A DNA stretch of 64,000 bases. Origin: AP-15 sp963814805. GTDB lineage: Bacteria > Pseudomonadota > Alphaproteobacteria > ATCC43930 > CGMCC-115725. Below, piece after piece: positions 38,177 through 47,788 of this stretch. The notes under the pieces are model-generated. The model did not search any database, was not told the origin of the DNA, and saw only the letters and a program-made list of their open reading frames with translations. Position 1 is the first letter of the stretch, and each line of letters starts with the position of its first letter. The position numbers and the translations under genes are program-made. The stretch is from NCBI GenBank assembly GCA_963814805.1, contig CAWFER010000016.1, forward strand, positions 86,058 to 150,057, written 5' to 3'.

Positions 38177-38485
38177 TCAGCCTTTCATCATGTTGATATC
38201 CTCGACCCGGATCGTCCCCCGAGCGCGGAAATAGACGACGAGGATGGCCAGCCCGATCGCCGCCTCGGCTGCGGCGACGGTCAAGACGATCATGGCGAAG
38301 ACCTGTCCGATCAGGTCGTTGCGGAACACCGAAAAGGCCACGAAATTGATGTTGACGGCAAGCAGCATCAGCTCGATCGACATCAGAATGACGATGACGT
38401 TCTTGCGATTGAGAAAGATGCCGAAGATGCCGAGGGTGAACAGGATCGCGGCGACAGTCAGGTAGTGGGGCAGCCCGATCGCCAT
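38177..38485 (-). CDS. nuoK: NADH-quinone oxidoreductase subunit K
   Basis: A 102-residue subunit with three membrane helices. Conserved Glu residues of the proton path are in IVILMSIELMLLAVNINFV and AAAEAAIGLAILV. The ATG at 38485 shares one base with the nuoJ stop. Confidence 0.97.
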   Translation of the reverse strand: MAIGLPHYLTVAAILFTLGIFGIFLNRKNVIVILMSIELMLLAVNINFVAFSVFRNDLIGQVFAMIVLTVAAAEAAIGLAILVVYFRARGTIRVEDINMMKG

Positions 38486-39099
38486 CAGACCCCCTCGCCG
38501 ATCGGCGCCTTGACCACCTCGACCGATTGGGCGCGGGTGCGGGCGAGCTGAGCCGCGATCGACTGGCGGCGCACCCCGGCGCGATGGCGAAGGGTCAAAA
38601 CGATCGCCCCAATCATCGCCACCAAGAGGATCAGCCCGGCGCCTTGGAAGGCGAACAGATAGCGGGTGTAGAGGATGTCGCCGAGCGCCCGCGTATTGCT
38701 GAGCGCGACCCCGCCTTTCGTTGGAGCAGCTGCGACCACGGCGCCGGACGCGGTAAGCGCCCAGCTGGCCGCGACCAGCACCAGCTCGGCCAGCAGGATC
38801 AGCCCGACCAGAGCGCCAATCGGCAGATAGCGCACAAACCCGCTGCGCATCTCGGCGAAATCGATATCGAGCATCATCACCACGAACAGGAACAGGACCG
38901 CGACCGCGCCGACATAGACGATGACCAGGATCATCGCCAGAAACTCGGCCCCGATAAGCACGAAAAGCCCGGCCGTGCTGAAAAAAGCAAGGATCAGAAA
39001 CAATACCGAATGCACCGGGTTGCGAGCGGCCACCACCATCACACCGGCGGCCACCGCGGCCGCGGCGAAGAGGTAGAACAGGATCGCCTGCAGGATCAT
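38485..39099 (-). CDS. nuoJ: NADH-quinone oxidoreductase subunit J
   Basis: A 204-residue membrane subunit with five helices. The conserved third helix containing a pi-bulge is visible in LVIVYVGAVAVLFLFVVMML. The C-terminal tail (RRQSIAAQLARTR) is basic. It is separated from nuoI by 144 bases that carry a REP-like repeat, the largest gap between nuo genes apart from the nuoF-nuoG insertion. Confidence 0.96.
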   Translation of the reverse strand: MILQAILFYLFAAAAVAAGVMVVAARNPVHSVLFLILAFFSTAGLFVLIGAEFLAMILVIVYVGAVAVLFLFVVMMLDIDFAEMRSGFVRYLPIGALVGLILLAELVLVAASWALTASGAVVAAAPTKGGVALSNTRALGDILYTRYLFAFQGAGLILLVAMIGAIVLTLRHRAGVRRQSIAAQLARTRAQSVEVVKAPIGEGV

Positions 39100-39163
39100 T
39101 GGCAGGTCTCCCGAACAGCCCCTCGCCCGCCTCGCTGCGCTCGACCCCGTTGGCTACCCAGCC

Positions 39164-39210
39164 TCCTCCCATTCGCTCCCCCGCACGCGGGCGAGAGTTA
39201 GGGTGAGGGC
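39164..39210. repeat. REP-like intergenic repeat, copy 2
   Basis: On the leftward strand this reads GCCCTCACCCTAACTC, then a GC-rich hairpin and a GGGAGG end, matching the unit at 29939-29980 in opposite orientation. It lies inside the nuo operon, between nuoI and nuoJ. Confidence 0.5.
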
Positions 39211-39243
39211 TGGAGGAACGTTCGGCGACTGACGACATCCTGT

Positions 39244-39732
39244 TCACCGGTAGGGGGCGTCGAGGGCGAGGTTCTTCGCGATCTCGGCCTCCCAGCGGTC
39301 GCCGTTGTCGAGCAGTTTTTGCTTGTCGTAGAACAATTCCTCGCGGGTCTCGGTGGCGAATTCGAAATTCGGCCCCTCGACGATCGCATCGACCGGGCAG
39401 GCTTCCTGGCAATAGCCGCAATAGATGCATTTCGTCATGTCGATATCGTAGCGGGTGGTGCGCCGGCTGCCGTCGGCGCGCGGCTCGGCCTCGATCGTGA
39501 TCGCCAAGGCCGGGCAGATCGCCTCGCACAATTTGCAGGCGATGCAACGCTCCTCGCCGTTGGGGTAGCGGCGCAACGCGTGCTCACCGCGAAAGCGGGT
39601 GCTGAGCGGGCCTTTTTCGTAGGGATAATTGACCGTGACCGCAGGCTTGAACATGTAGCGCAGGGTCAGCGCCAGCCCTGAGAGCAGCTCGCTCAGCAGG
39701 AGGCCGCGCGCGCTGCGTGCCAGAAATGCCAT
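39244..39732 (-). CDS. nuoI: NADH-quinone oxidoreductase subunit I
   Basis: The ferredoxin-like subunit carrying clusters N6a and N6b. The 162-residue protein has an N-terminal amphipathic region and two 4Fe-4S motifs: CIACKLCEAICP and CIYCGYCQEACP. Length is typical and the frame intact. Confidence 0.97.
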   Translation of the reverse strand: MAFLARSARGLLLSELLSGLALTLRYMFKPAVTVNYPYEKGPLSTRFRGEHALRRYPNGEERCIACKLCEAICPALAITIEAEPRADGSRRTTRYDIDMTKCIYCGYCQEACPVDAIVEGPNFEFATETREELFYDKQKLLDNGDRWEAEIAKNLALDAPYR

Positions 39733-39763
39733 GCTATCCGCGTCCTTCGCCTTGTTGGCCGGC

Positions 39764-40777
39764 TCAGCGCGCCGGCAGCCAGCCGCCGGCGGTTAACACC
39801 CCTGCGGTCAGCACCAGCCAGAACAGCGAAAACGGCAGAAACACCTTCCAGCCGAGCCGCATCAGCTGATCATAGCGGAAGCGCGGGAAGGTGGCGCGCA
39901 CCCATAGAAAGCAGAACAACACAAAGGCGATCTTCAGCAGAAACCAGATCCACCCGGGGACCCAGGTAAACGGGGGAACGCCCACCGGCGCCAGCCAGCC
40001 GCCGAGAAACAGGACGCTGGTCATGGCGCTCATCAGGATCATGTTGGCGTATTCGCCGAGGTAGAAGAGCGCAAACGCCATCGCCGAATATTCGACGAAA
40101 TAGCCGGCGACCAGCTCGGTCTCGCCCTCGACCACGTCGAACGGGGCGCGGTTCGTCTCGGCCAGGCCGGAGATGAAAAAGATCACGAACATCGGCAACA
40201 GCGGCACGGCGAACCAGATATGCCGCTGCGCCATGACAATGTCGCTCAAATTGAGCGAGCCGACGCAGATCAGCACGGTCACCAGGACAAAACCGATCGC
40301 CACCTCGTAGGACACCATCTGCGCCGCCGAGCGCAAGGCGCCGAGAAACGCATAGCGCGAATTCGACGCCCAGCCGGCGAGGATGATGCCGTAGACCCCC
40401 AGCGAGCTGATCGCGAACAGGTAGAGAATGCCGACGTTGATGTTGGCGATGACCACGCCCGGACCGAACGGGATCACCGCCCAGGCGACGAGGCTCAGGG
40501 TGAATGTCGCGATCGGAGCGATGATGAATACGACCCGATTGGCCCCGCTCGGAACGATCGTCTCCTTGATCAGGAGCTTGAGCCCGTCGGCGAAGGGCTG
40601 CAGCAGGCCGAACGGGCCGACGACGTTGGGCCCTTTGCGCAGCTGCGAGAACGCCAAGACCTTGCGCTCGGCATAGGTCAGATAGGCGACCGCGATCAGC
40701 AGCGGGATCACTACCGCCAGCACCTCGCCGATGGCGATCAGGGTCACCCCGGCATAGCCGCTCCAAAAGCTAGCCAT
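39764..40777 (-). CDS. nuoH: NADH-quinone oxidoreductase subunit H
   Basis: The quinone-site membrane subunit: 337 residues with about eight helices. The start is the ATG at 40777 (MASFWSGYAGVTLIAIGEVL). Signatures are YAERKVLAFSQLRKGPNVVG and the acidic loop LAETNRAPFDVVEGETELVAG. In its corrected frame nuoG would end eight bases inside this gene. Confidence 0.96.
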   Translation of the reverse strand: MASFWSGYAGVTLIAIGEVLAVVIPLLIAVAYLTYAERKVLAFSQLRKGPNVVGPFGLLQPFADGLKLLIKETIVPSGANRVVFIIAPIATFTLSLVAWAVIPFGPGVVIANINVGILYLFAISSLGVYGIILAGWASNSRYAFLGALRSAAQMVSYEVAIGFVLVTVLICVGSLNLSDIVMAQRHIWFAVPLLPMFVIFFISGLAETNRAPFDVVEGETELVAGYFVEYSAMAFALFYLGEYANMILMSAMTSVLFLGGWLAPVGVPPFTWVPGWIWFLLKIAFVLFCFLWVRATFPRFRYDQLMRLGWKVFLPFSLFWLVLTAGVLTAGGWLPAR

Positions 40778-42876
40778 CGGCGCCGTTCCGCCCATCGGCG
40801 CCGGCCCCATCTGGGCCGGTTGAGGCCGGCAGCTCGCCGTGCCGCGCCAGAAAAGTCTCGGCTGCACTCGGCCATCGTCAGGCTCGCCCGGCTGATCGGG
40901 TCGGTGCGGTAGAAATCGGCGATCGGATAGGCGAACGGGCCAGGGTCGATCGGGCCGGGATCACCGAATTCGCCCCACTCGGCCGGGCTCACCCGGTCGA
41001 TTTCGGCCAGCCCCGGATGGGCTTCGCGCAATTTGCGGCGCAACTCGCCCAGATTATCGAACGGCAGCTTCCGGCCGAGAGCGGTCGAGAGCGCGCGGAT
41101 GATCGCCCAATCTTCGCGCGCGTCGCCGGGCGGGAAGATGGCGCGGCGGCCGAGCTGCACTCGCCCCTCGGTGTTGAGGTAGGTTCCGTCCTTTTCGGTA
41201 TAGGCGGCGCCCGGCAGGATCACATCGGCGCGCGCGGCGCCGCGGTCGCCGTGATGCCCCTGGTAGACGACAAAGGCCGCACCGAGGTCGCTCGTGTCGA
41301 TTTCGTCGGCGCCGAGCAGATAAAGCACCTCGATCGCGCCCGAGCGGCAGCCCTCGACAATGCCGGCGACATCGCGCCCGTCCGGACCCGGCACGAAGCC
41401 GAGATCGAGCCCGCCGACCCGCGCCGCGGCCCGGTGCAAGACGTTGAAGCCGTTCCAGCCGTCGCGCACCAGCCCACAGCTCTCAGCGAGCGCGCGCGCC
41501 GCCCTCAGCACCTGCGCGCCGTCCGGGCGGGCGAGCGCGCCCTGCCCCAGGATCAGCATCGGCTTTTTCGCCACGCGCAGCTGGTCGGCCCAGGGATGTT
41601 CGCCGGCGGCGAGCGCGCGCAGGGCGTCGCCGCCCCGGCCCAGCATCTCGACCGGAAACGTCAAATCGAGCGCCGGCCCGATCGCGGCGATGGCAAAGCC
41701 ACCCTTGAGATGGCGCTTGCGCAGCCGGGCGTTGACGAGCGGGGCTTCCCAGCGCGGGTTGGCGCCGATCAGCAGGCACGCGTCCGCATCCTCGATCCCG
41801 GCTATCGTGGTGTTGAACAGGTAGCCGGCCCGGCAGCGCGGATCGATCCTGGCCCCGTCCTGGCGGCAGTCGAGGCTCACCGCGCCGAGGCCACCGAGCA
41901 GTTCCTTCAGCGCGAACATCAATTCGAGGTCGACGAGATCGCCGGCGATCGCGGCGATGCGCTCGCCCGGAACGCTGTTCAGCCGTTGCGCGACGATCTC
42001 CAGCGCCTCGCGCCAATCAACCTCGGCCCGAGCGCCGCGCCGGCCGGCATAGGGGCGGTCGAGCCGGCGGCGGCGCAGCCCGTCGACCGCGTAGCGGGTC
42101 TTGTCCGAGATCCACTCCTCGTTAATCTGCTCGTTGACCCGCGGCAGCGCCCGCAATACCTGCCCGTCGCGGGCATCGACCCGGATGTTGCTGCCGACTG
42201 CGTCGAGGACGTCGACGGTTTCGGTTTTGCTCAATTCCCATGGCCGGGCCATGAACGCATAGGGCTTTGAGGTTAGGGCGCCGACCGGGCACAGATCGAT
42301 GATGTTGGCCGACAGCTCCGACCCGAGCGCGCGCTCGACATAGGTAGTGATCTCCATGTCTTCGCCGCGCCCGGTGGCGCCCAATTCCTGGACCCCGGCG
42401 ATTTCAGTCAGAAAGCGGATGCAGCGCGTGCAATGGATGCAGCGGGTCATGTGGGTTTCGACCAGCGGGCCGAAATCCTTGTCGCGCACCGCCCGCTTGT
42501 TCTCGTCGAACCGGCCGCGGTCGAAGCCGTAGGCCATCGCCTGGTCTTGCAGATCGCACTCGCCGCCCTGGTCGCAGATCGGACAGTCGAGCGGATGGTT
42601 GATCAGCAGGAACTCCATGACCCCCTTTTGCGCTTTCAACGCCTTGGGCGACTTGGTGTGGACCACCATGCCGTCGCCGACCGGCATCGCGCAAGAGGCG
42701 ATCGGCTTTGGCGATTTTTCTACTTCGACCAAGCACATCCGGCAGTTGCCGGCGATCGCCAGGCGTTCGTGAAAGCAGAAATGGGCGACCTCGATCCCAG
42801 CCAATTCACAGGCCTGCAAGATCGTCGTGCCCGCCGGCACCTCGATCGGATCGCCGTCGATGGTCAGCTTGGGCAT
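40770..42876 (-). CDS. nuoG: NADH-quinone oxidoreductase subunit G, C-terminus frameshifted
   Basis: The largest peripheral-arm subunit, with several Fe-S clusters. It starts at the ATG at 42876 (MPKLTIDGDPIEVPAGTTIL). The 2Fe-2S ligands lie in AGNCRMCLVEVE, the His/Cys cluster in CPICDQGGECDLQD, and two 4Fe-4S sites in CIHCTRCIRF and IIDLCPVGAL. A molybdopterin-oxidoreductase-like body follows. Near 40860 a one-base error diverts the ending: the native frame should read about TFLARHGELPAST and stop at 40770. Read literally, the frame continues to 40744 with an Arg-rich tail. Confidence 0.93.
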
Positions 42877-42880
42877 CGCC

Positions 42881-43177
42881 TCACTCCAGCTCTGCAGACG
42901 TGACCGGCTGCCGAAGCTGCAGTTCCCGCAGGGCCGCAACAATGTGCTCGGGGCGCCGCGAGGCGTGCTCGATCTCCCACAACCAAGCCTCACCGTCCCC
43001 GGCGTAGTCATGGATAACGAGATCGGGGCCAGCGTCATGCGCCACAGAGGTTTCATCGGCCCGGCCCGGCCAAGCTCGGAGCTCGATCACCATGGTATCG
43101 GTCTCCACGCAATAGCGCACCGGCTCCCAGACGAGCTGGGGGCGCCTCGCACGGCGTGAGGCGAAAAGAGTCGTCAT
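42881..43177 (-). CDS. DUF2283 domain protein inside the nuo operon
   Basis: A 98-residue protein starting MTTLFASRRARRPQLVWEPV. The segment VETDTMVIELRAWPG...DLVIHDYAGDGEAWLWEIEHASRR has the order and strand pattern of DUF2283 (divergent ETDTLYI, VDYDADG, IEILDAS). DUF2283 proteins are small, of unproven function, and often encoded next to DUF4258 genes in toxin-antitoxin-like pairs. Its ATG overlaps the preceding gene's stop (ATGA), and nuoG begins four bases after its own stop, so it is tightly built into the operon. Confidence 0.7.
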   Translation of the reverse strand: MTTLFASRRARRPQLVWEPVRYCVETDTMVIELRAWPGRADETSVAHDAGPDLVIHDYAGDGEAWLWEIEHASRRPEHIVAALRELQLRQPVTSAELE

Positions 43178-43440
43178 GGCTCGAAATCTCTATCCCAAAA
43201 CGCGTTGTGAACGGTTTCCCCATCGGGTTCGGTGACGACCCGCAGCCAGTGGCCGCGCTCTGCCACCCATCGCCAATATCGGATCCGGCCGTCCGCCTGC
43301 CGCGTGCGCCGCTTCGGCATCTCCAGGGTGCGCCGGATCTCGATCGGATCGATGCGTCGCCCCGGCCTGCCCATGACATGTCGGGCGTAATAGAGCGTGC
43401 GCCAGAACGGCGGCGGTGGCAGCCGCTCGTGATCGGCCAT
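43174..43440 (-). CDS. Small basic protein, DUF4258-like, inside the nuo operon
   Basis: An 88-residue, Arg- and Trp-rich protein starting MADHERLPPPPFWRTLYYAR. The C-terminal half (ADGRIRYWRWVAERGHWLRV, VTEPDGETVHNAFWDRDF) resembles the last strands of DUF4258/RelE-like proteins (GRIRYWG..., YLRVV..., TAFPDR). Assignment is tentative. It is coupled by a 4-base overlap to the DUF2283 gene and starts 18 bases after nuoF. A toxin-antitoxin relation is inferred from pairing alone. Confidence 0.55.
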   Translation of the reverse strand: MADHERLPPPPFWRTLYYARHVMGRPGRRIDPIEIRRTLEMPKRRTRQADGRIRYWRWVAERGHWLRVVTEPDGETVHNAFWDRDFEP

Positions 43441-43458
43441 GCCTCGGCCCGGCCTTGC

Positions 43459-44749
43459 TCACTCTGCCGCTCTTGGCATCGCAGCGGCGCGGTATTCGGC
43501 AATGCGGCGCTCCATCTCCGGGCGGAAATGGCGGATCAGCCCCTGCACCGGCCAGGCGGCGCCATCGGCCAGCGCGCAGATCGTGTGGCCCTCGATCTCA
43601 TAGGAGACGTCGAGCAGCATGTCGATCTCGGCGACCGAGGCGTTGCCCGCGACCATCCGCTCCATGACCCGCCACACCCAGCCGAGGCCTTCGCGGCACG
43701 GTGTGCACTGCCCGCAGCTTTCGTGCTTGTAGAATTTCGACAGCCGCGCGATCGCCTTGACGATGTCGGTCGACTTGTCCATGACGATGACTGCGGCAGT
43801 GCCGAGCCCGCTCTTGACCGCAGCCAAGCTGTCGAAATCCATCAGCACGGTCTCGCAGATCGATTTCGGCAATACCGGCACCGATGAGCCGCCCGGAATC
43901 ACCGCGAGCAGATTGTCCCAGCCGCCGCGCACCCCGCCGCCATAGCGCTCGATTAGCTCCTTCAATGGGATGCTCATCGCCTCCTCGACATTGCACGGCG
44001 TGTTCACGTGGCCGGAAAGGCAGTAGATCTTGGTGCCGCTGTTTTTCGGCCGACCGATGCCGGCGAACCAGGTCGCGCCCCGGCGCAGGATTGTCGGCAC
44101 GACGTGCGATAGTTTCGACATTGTTGACCGTGGTCGGACAGCCGTAGAGCCCGACCTGCGCCGGGAATGGCGGTTTCAGGCGGGGCTGGCCCTTGCGCCC
44201 TTCGAGGCTTTCGAGCAGGCCCGTCTCCTCGCCACAGATATAGGCGCCGGCGCCGCGATGCAGACAAAGCTCGAACGAGTAGCCCGAGCCGCAGGCGTCC
44301 TTACCGATCAGCCCGGCGCCATAGGCCTCGTCGATCGCCGCCTGCAGCCGCTGCGCCTCGTTGTAGAACTCGCCGCGGATATAGATGTAGCAATGGTGGA
44401 CGCCCATCCCGACCGAGGCGAGCAGCGCCCCCTCGACCAGCTTGTGCGGGTCGTTGCGCAGGATGTCGCGATCCTTGCAGGTGCCGGGCTCGCTCTCGTC
44501 GGCGTTGACCACGAGGTAGGTCGGCCGCTCGCTCTCCTTGGGCATGAACGACCATTTGAGCCCGGTCGGAAAGCCGGCGCCGCCGCGCCCGCGCAGCCCC
44601 AATTCCTTGGCCTCGTTGACGATCCAGTCACGGCCCCTGTGGATCAGATCGCGGGTCCCGTCCCAATCGCCGCGCCGCCGCGCGCCGTTGAGCCGCCAGT
44701 CGTCCTGACCGTAGAGGTTGGTGAAGATGCGGTCCTTGTCGGCGAGCAT
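43459..44749 (-). CDS. nuoF: NADH-quinone oxidoreductase subunit F, one frameshift
   Basis: The NADH- and FMN-binding subunit that carries cluster N3. It starts at the ATG at 44749 (MLADKDRIFTNLYGQDDW). The FMN/NADH-binding region includes LRGRGGAGFPTGLKWSFMP, NADESEPGTCKDRDI and AGAYICGEETGLLESLEG. A one-base break near 44115 falls within the NNVETI...VVPTILRRG stretch; after it, YCLSGHVNTPCNVEEAM and the 4Fe-4S motif SCGQCTPCREG are normal. It ends AAAMPRAAE. Confidence 0.94.
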
Positions 44750-45349
44750 CTAATTCCTCTCGGGTCCGGCCGCCGCGTCGGCGGGCGGTTCGGTCAAGGT
44801 GGTGCGGCCGCCGACCGGTTCGGAGCCGCGCCGGCCGATCGCCGAGCCCGGCGGCGGCGGGGCGCCGGCGCGCAACGCGTCGAGCAACGCTTCGGTAGCC
44901 GGGCCGTCGAGGTCCTCGTAGAAATCGTCGTTGACCTGCAGGATCGGCGCGTTGACGCAGGCGCCGAGACACTCGACCTCGACCAAGGTGAAGAGGCCGT
45001 CGGCGGTGCTGCCGCCGATCCCGATGCCGAGCCTGCGCTCGCAGGCCGCGACCACCGCGTCCGAGCCGCGCAGCCAGCACGGCGTCGTCGTGCACGCCTG
45101 CAGCAGATAGCGGCCGACCGGGCGCAGATTGAACATCGTGTAGAAGCTGCCGACCTCGTAGACCCGGATCGGGGCCATGCCGAGCATCTGGGCCACCCGG
45201 TCCATCGCCGCCCGCGGCAGCCAGCCGCACGATTGGCGCTGCGCCAGATCAAGCAACGGCAGTACCGCGCTCGCCTGGCGTCCGGCAGGGTATTTGGCGA
45301 TATGGGCTTCGGCCACCCGCAAATTCTCCGGGGTGAACTCGAAGCTCAC
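44750..45349 (-). CDS. nuoE: NADH-quinone oxidoreductase subunit E
   Basis: The thioredoxin-fold 2Fe-2S (N1a) subunit: 199 residues. Cluster ligands are in CTTTPCWLRG and CLGACVNAP, and YEVGSFYTMFNLRPVG is conserved. The C-terminal Pro/Gly/Ala-rich extension (about 40 residues) is typical of alphaproteobacterial NuoE. It abuts nuoF directly. Confidence 0.96.
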   Translation of the reverse strand: MSFEFTPENLRVAEAHIAKYPAGRQASAVLPLLDLAQRQSCGWLPRAAMDRVAQMLGMAPIRVYEVGSFYTMFNLRPVGRYLLQACTTTPCWLRGSDAVVAACERRLGIGIGGSTADGLFTLVEVECLGACVNAPILQVNDDFYEDLDGPATEALLDALRAGAPPPPGSAIGRRGSEPVGGRTTLTEPPADAAAGPERN

Positions 45350-45382
45350 GGGCTGCTCGACAAGGGTCAGCGTCTGCGGAGT

Positions 45383-46597
45383 TCATCGGTCGATCTCGCC
45401 GAAAACGATGTCCATCGAGCCGATGATCGCGACGATGTCCGCCAGCATGTGGCCGCGGCACATGAAATCGGTCGCCTGCAGAAAGGCGAAGCCCGGCGCC
45501 CGGATCTTGCAGCGATAAGGCCGGTTGGTGCCGTCGGCGACAAGATAGACGCCGAACTCGCCCTTGGGCGCCTCGACCGCGGTATAGGTCTCGCCGGCCG
45601 GCACGTGGTAGCCCTCGGTATAGAGCTTGAAGTGATGGATCAGCGCCTCCATCGAGCTCTTCATCTCGGCGCGCGGCGGCGGCGCCACCTTGCGGTCGTT
45701 GACCTTGATCGGGCCCGGCGGCATCTGGGCCAACGCCTGTTCGATGATCCGCACCGACTGCCGCATCTCCTCGATCCGCACCAGATAGCGGTCGTAGGCG
45801 TCGCCGTTACGCCCGATCGGCACGTCGAAATCCATCTTGTCGTAGGCGTCGTAGGGCTGCGCCCGGCGCAAATCCCAAGCCACCCCTGAACCGCGCAGCA
45901 TCGGCCCGGAGAGGCCCCAATCGGCGGCGTCCTTGGCGTTGATCACGCCGATATCGACGCAGCGCTCCTTGAAGATGCGGTTTTCTGTCAGCAGCTGCTC
46001 GATGTCGTCGATCGTCTTCGGAAATGTGGCGCAGAAGCCCAGGATATCGTCGGCAAGGCCCGCCGGCATGTCGAGATGGACCCCGCCGGGACGAAAGTAA
46101 TTGGCGTGCAGGCGCGCGCCCGAGACCCGCTCGTAGAACTCCATCAGCCGCTCGCGTTCCTCAAAGCCCCACAGGAACGGCGTGATCGCGCCGATATCGA
46201 GGCCGAACGCGCATACGCATAGCAAGTGGTTGAGGATGCGGGTGATTTCGGCGAACAGCACGCGGATGTACTGGGCGCGGGGCGGCGGGGTGATCCCCAT
46301 CAGCTTTTCGACCGCTAGCGCGAAGGCGTGCTCCTGGCACATCGGCGAAACGTAGTCGAGCCGGTCGAAATAGGGGATCGCCTGAAGGTAGGTCTTGTAC
46401 TCAATCAGCTTTTCGGTGCCGCGATGCAGCAGGCCGATATGCGGGTCGGCGCGTTCGACGATCTCGCCGTCCATCTCCAGGATCAGCCGCATCACGCCGT
46501 GCGCCGCCGGATGCTGTGGCCCGAAATTCATCGTGAAATTCTTGATGCGCGGCGGCCCTTCGAGTTCGCCGCCCGGTGCTGACCGCCGTTCGCTCAC
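45383..46597 (-). CDS. nuoD: NADH-quinone oxidoreductase subunit D
   Basis: The 49-kDa-type subunit that forms the quinone pocket with NuoB. The start is the GTG at 46597, overlapping the nuoC stop (GTGA). FTMNFGPQHPAAHGVMRLIL contains the conserved quinone-site His; ADPHIGLLHRGTEKLIE and the C-terminal MDIVFGEIDR are standard. 404 residues, intact. Confidence 0.97.
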   Translation of the reverse strand: MSERRSAPGGELEGPPRIKNFTMNFGPQHPAAHGVMRLILEMDGEIVERADPHIGLLHRGTEKLIEYKTYLQAIPYFDRLDYVSPMCQEHAFALAVEKLMGITPPPRAQYIRVLFAEITRILNHLLCVCAFGLDIGAITPFLWGFEERERLMEFYERVSGARLHANYFRPGGVHLDMPAGLADDILGFCATFPKTIDDIEQLLTENRIFKERCVDIGVINAKDAADWGLSGPMLRGSGVAWDLRRAQPYDAYDKMDFDVPIGRNGDAYDRYLVRIEEMRQSVRIIEQALAQMPPGPIKVNDRKVAPPPRAEMKSSMEALIHHFKLYTEGYHVPAGETYTAVEAPKGEFGVYLVADGTNRPYRCKIRAPGFAFLQATDFMCRGHMLADIVAIIGSMDIVFGEIDR

Positions 46598-47223
46598 GGC
46601 GTTCCCCCAGCCGGCGCGCTGCCGTCGCTGGCTTTCTCGTCGCCCGGCAGGATCTTGTCCATCCCCTCCCACGGCGACAGGAAATCAAAGCTGCGAAACT
46701 CCTGCGGCAGGCGCACGGGCTCATAGATCACCCGCTTTTGCTGTTCGTCGTAGCGCAGTTCGAGATAGCCGGTCAGCGGGAAATCCTTGCGCAGCGGATG
46801 CCCCTCGAACCCGTAATCGGTCAGGATGCGGCGCAGATCGGGATTGCCGGCAAAATAGATCCCGAACAGGTCCCAGGCCTCGCGCTCCCACCAGCCGGCG
46901 CTGCTGTAGAGCCCGGTCGCCGATGGCACCGGCTCGGTCTCGTCGGTCTCTACCTTCAGCCGGATGCGCTGGTTGAGGGTCATGCTCAAGAGATTGTAGA
47001 CGACCTCGAAGCGCCGCGCGCGGTCGGGAAAGTCGACGCCGCAGATGTCGCACAGCAGCGTGAAGCGGCATTTGGGATCGTCGCGCAGAAAGGCCAGCAC
47101 CCGCGGCAATGCTGCGCCTTCGACGCGCACGCACAACTCGCCATGGCGAATCTCGCCGCCGCTCGCCGCGTCGGACAATGCCGTCGCCAAATATTCGGCG
47201 AGGGCCTTCAATCGTTCTTCCAT
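46594..47223 (-). CDS. nuoC: NADH-quinone oxidoreductase subunit C
   Basis: The 30-kDa-type subunit: 209 residues from the ATG at 47223. The family pattern SSAGWWEREAWDLFGIYFAG and RILTDYGFEGHPLRKDFPLTG is clear. It ends with a Gly/Pro-rich tail that overlaps nuoD by four bases. Confidence 0.96.
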   Translation of the reverse strand: MEERLKALAEYLATALSDAASGGEIRHGELCVRVEGAALPRVLAFLRDDPKCRFTLLCDICGVDFPDRARRFEVVYNLLSMTLNQRIRLKVETDETEPVPSATGLYSSAGWWEREAWDLFGIYFAGNPDLRRILTDYGFEGHPLRKDFPLTGYLELRYDEQQKRVIYEPVRLPQEFRSFDFLSPWEGMDKILPGDEKASDGSAPAGGTP

Positions 47224-47230
47224 CAGCCGG

Positions 47231-47788
47231 CTAGCGGGCGAAGTTGCGGGTGCGTCGGATCTTCTTCTGCAATAAGAGGACGCCGTAGAGCAGCGCCTCG
47301 GCGGTCGGCGGGCAGCCTGGCACATAGACATCGACCGGCACGATCCGATCGCAGCCGCGCACCACCGAATAGGAATAGTGATAGTAGCCGCCGCCATTGG
47401 CGCACGACCCCATCGAGATCACCCAGCGCGGCTCGGCCATCTGGTCGTAGACCTTGCGCAACGCCGGGGCCATCTTGTTGCAGAGGGTGCCGGCGACGAT
47501 CATCACGTCGGCCTGGCGCGGGCTGGCGCGAAACACCACGCCGAAGCGGTCGAGATCGTAGCGCGCCGCACCGGTATGCATCATTTCGACCGCGCAGCAG
47601 GCGAGCCCGAACGTCATCGGCCACAGCGAGCCGCTGCGCGCCCAATTGAGCAGATCGTCGAGCCGGGCGACCACGACCCCCTTGTCGCGGGTCTCTTCGG
47701 TCGCGGCCCGCAGCAGCAGGTTTTGCCGGTCGCCGGGCAGGGTCGAGCCGGGCGGGATCGGACGGGGCGGCGCGTCGATCATTCCCAT
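47231..47788 (-). CDS. nuoB: NADH-quinone oxidoreductase subunit B
   Basis: The subunit holding terminal cluster N2. The tandem-Cys LACCAVEMMH, GSCANGGGYYH and VPGCPPTAEALLYG supply the ligands. The ATG at 47788 is preferred because GGGAG lies seven bases upstream; the ATG at 47782, overlapping the nuoA stop as ATGA, is a close alternative. About 185 residues. Confidence 0.96.
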   Translation of the reverse strand: MGMIDAPPRPIPPGSTLPGDRQNLLLRAATEETRDKGVVVARLDDLLNWARSGSLWPMTFGLACCAVEMMHTGAARYDLDRFGVVFRASPRQADVMIVAGTLCNKMAPALRKVYDQMAEPRWVISMGSCANGGGYYHYSYSVVRGCDRIVPVDVYVPGCPPTAEALLYGVLLLQKKIRRTRNFAR

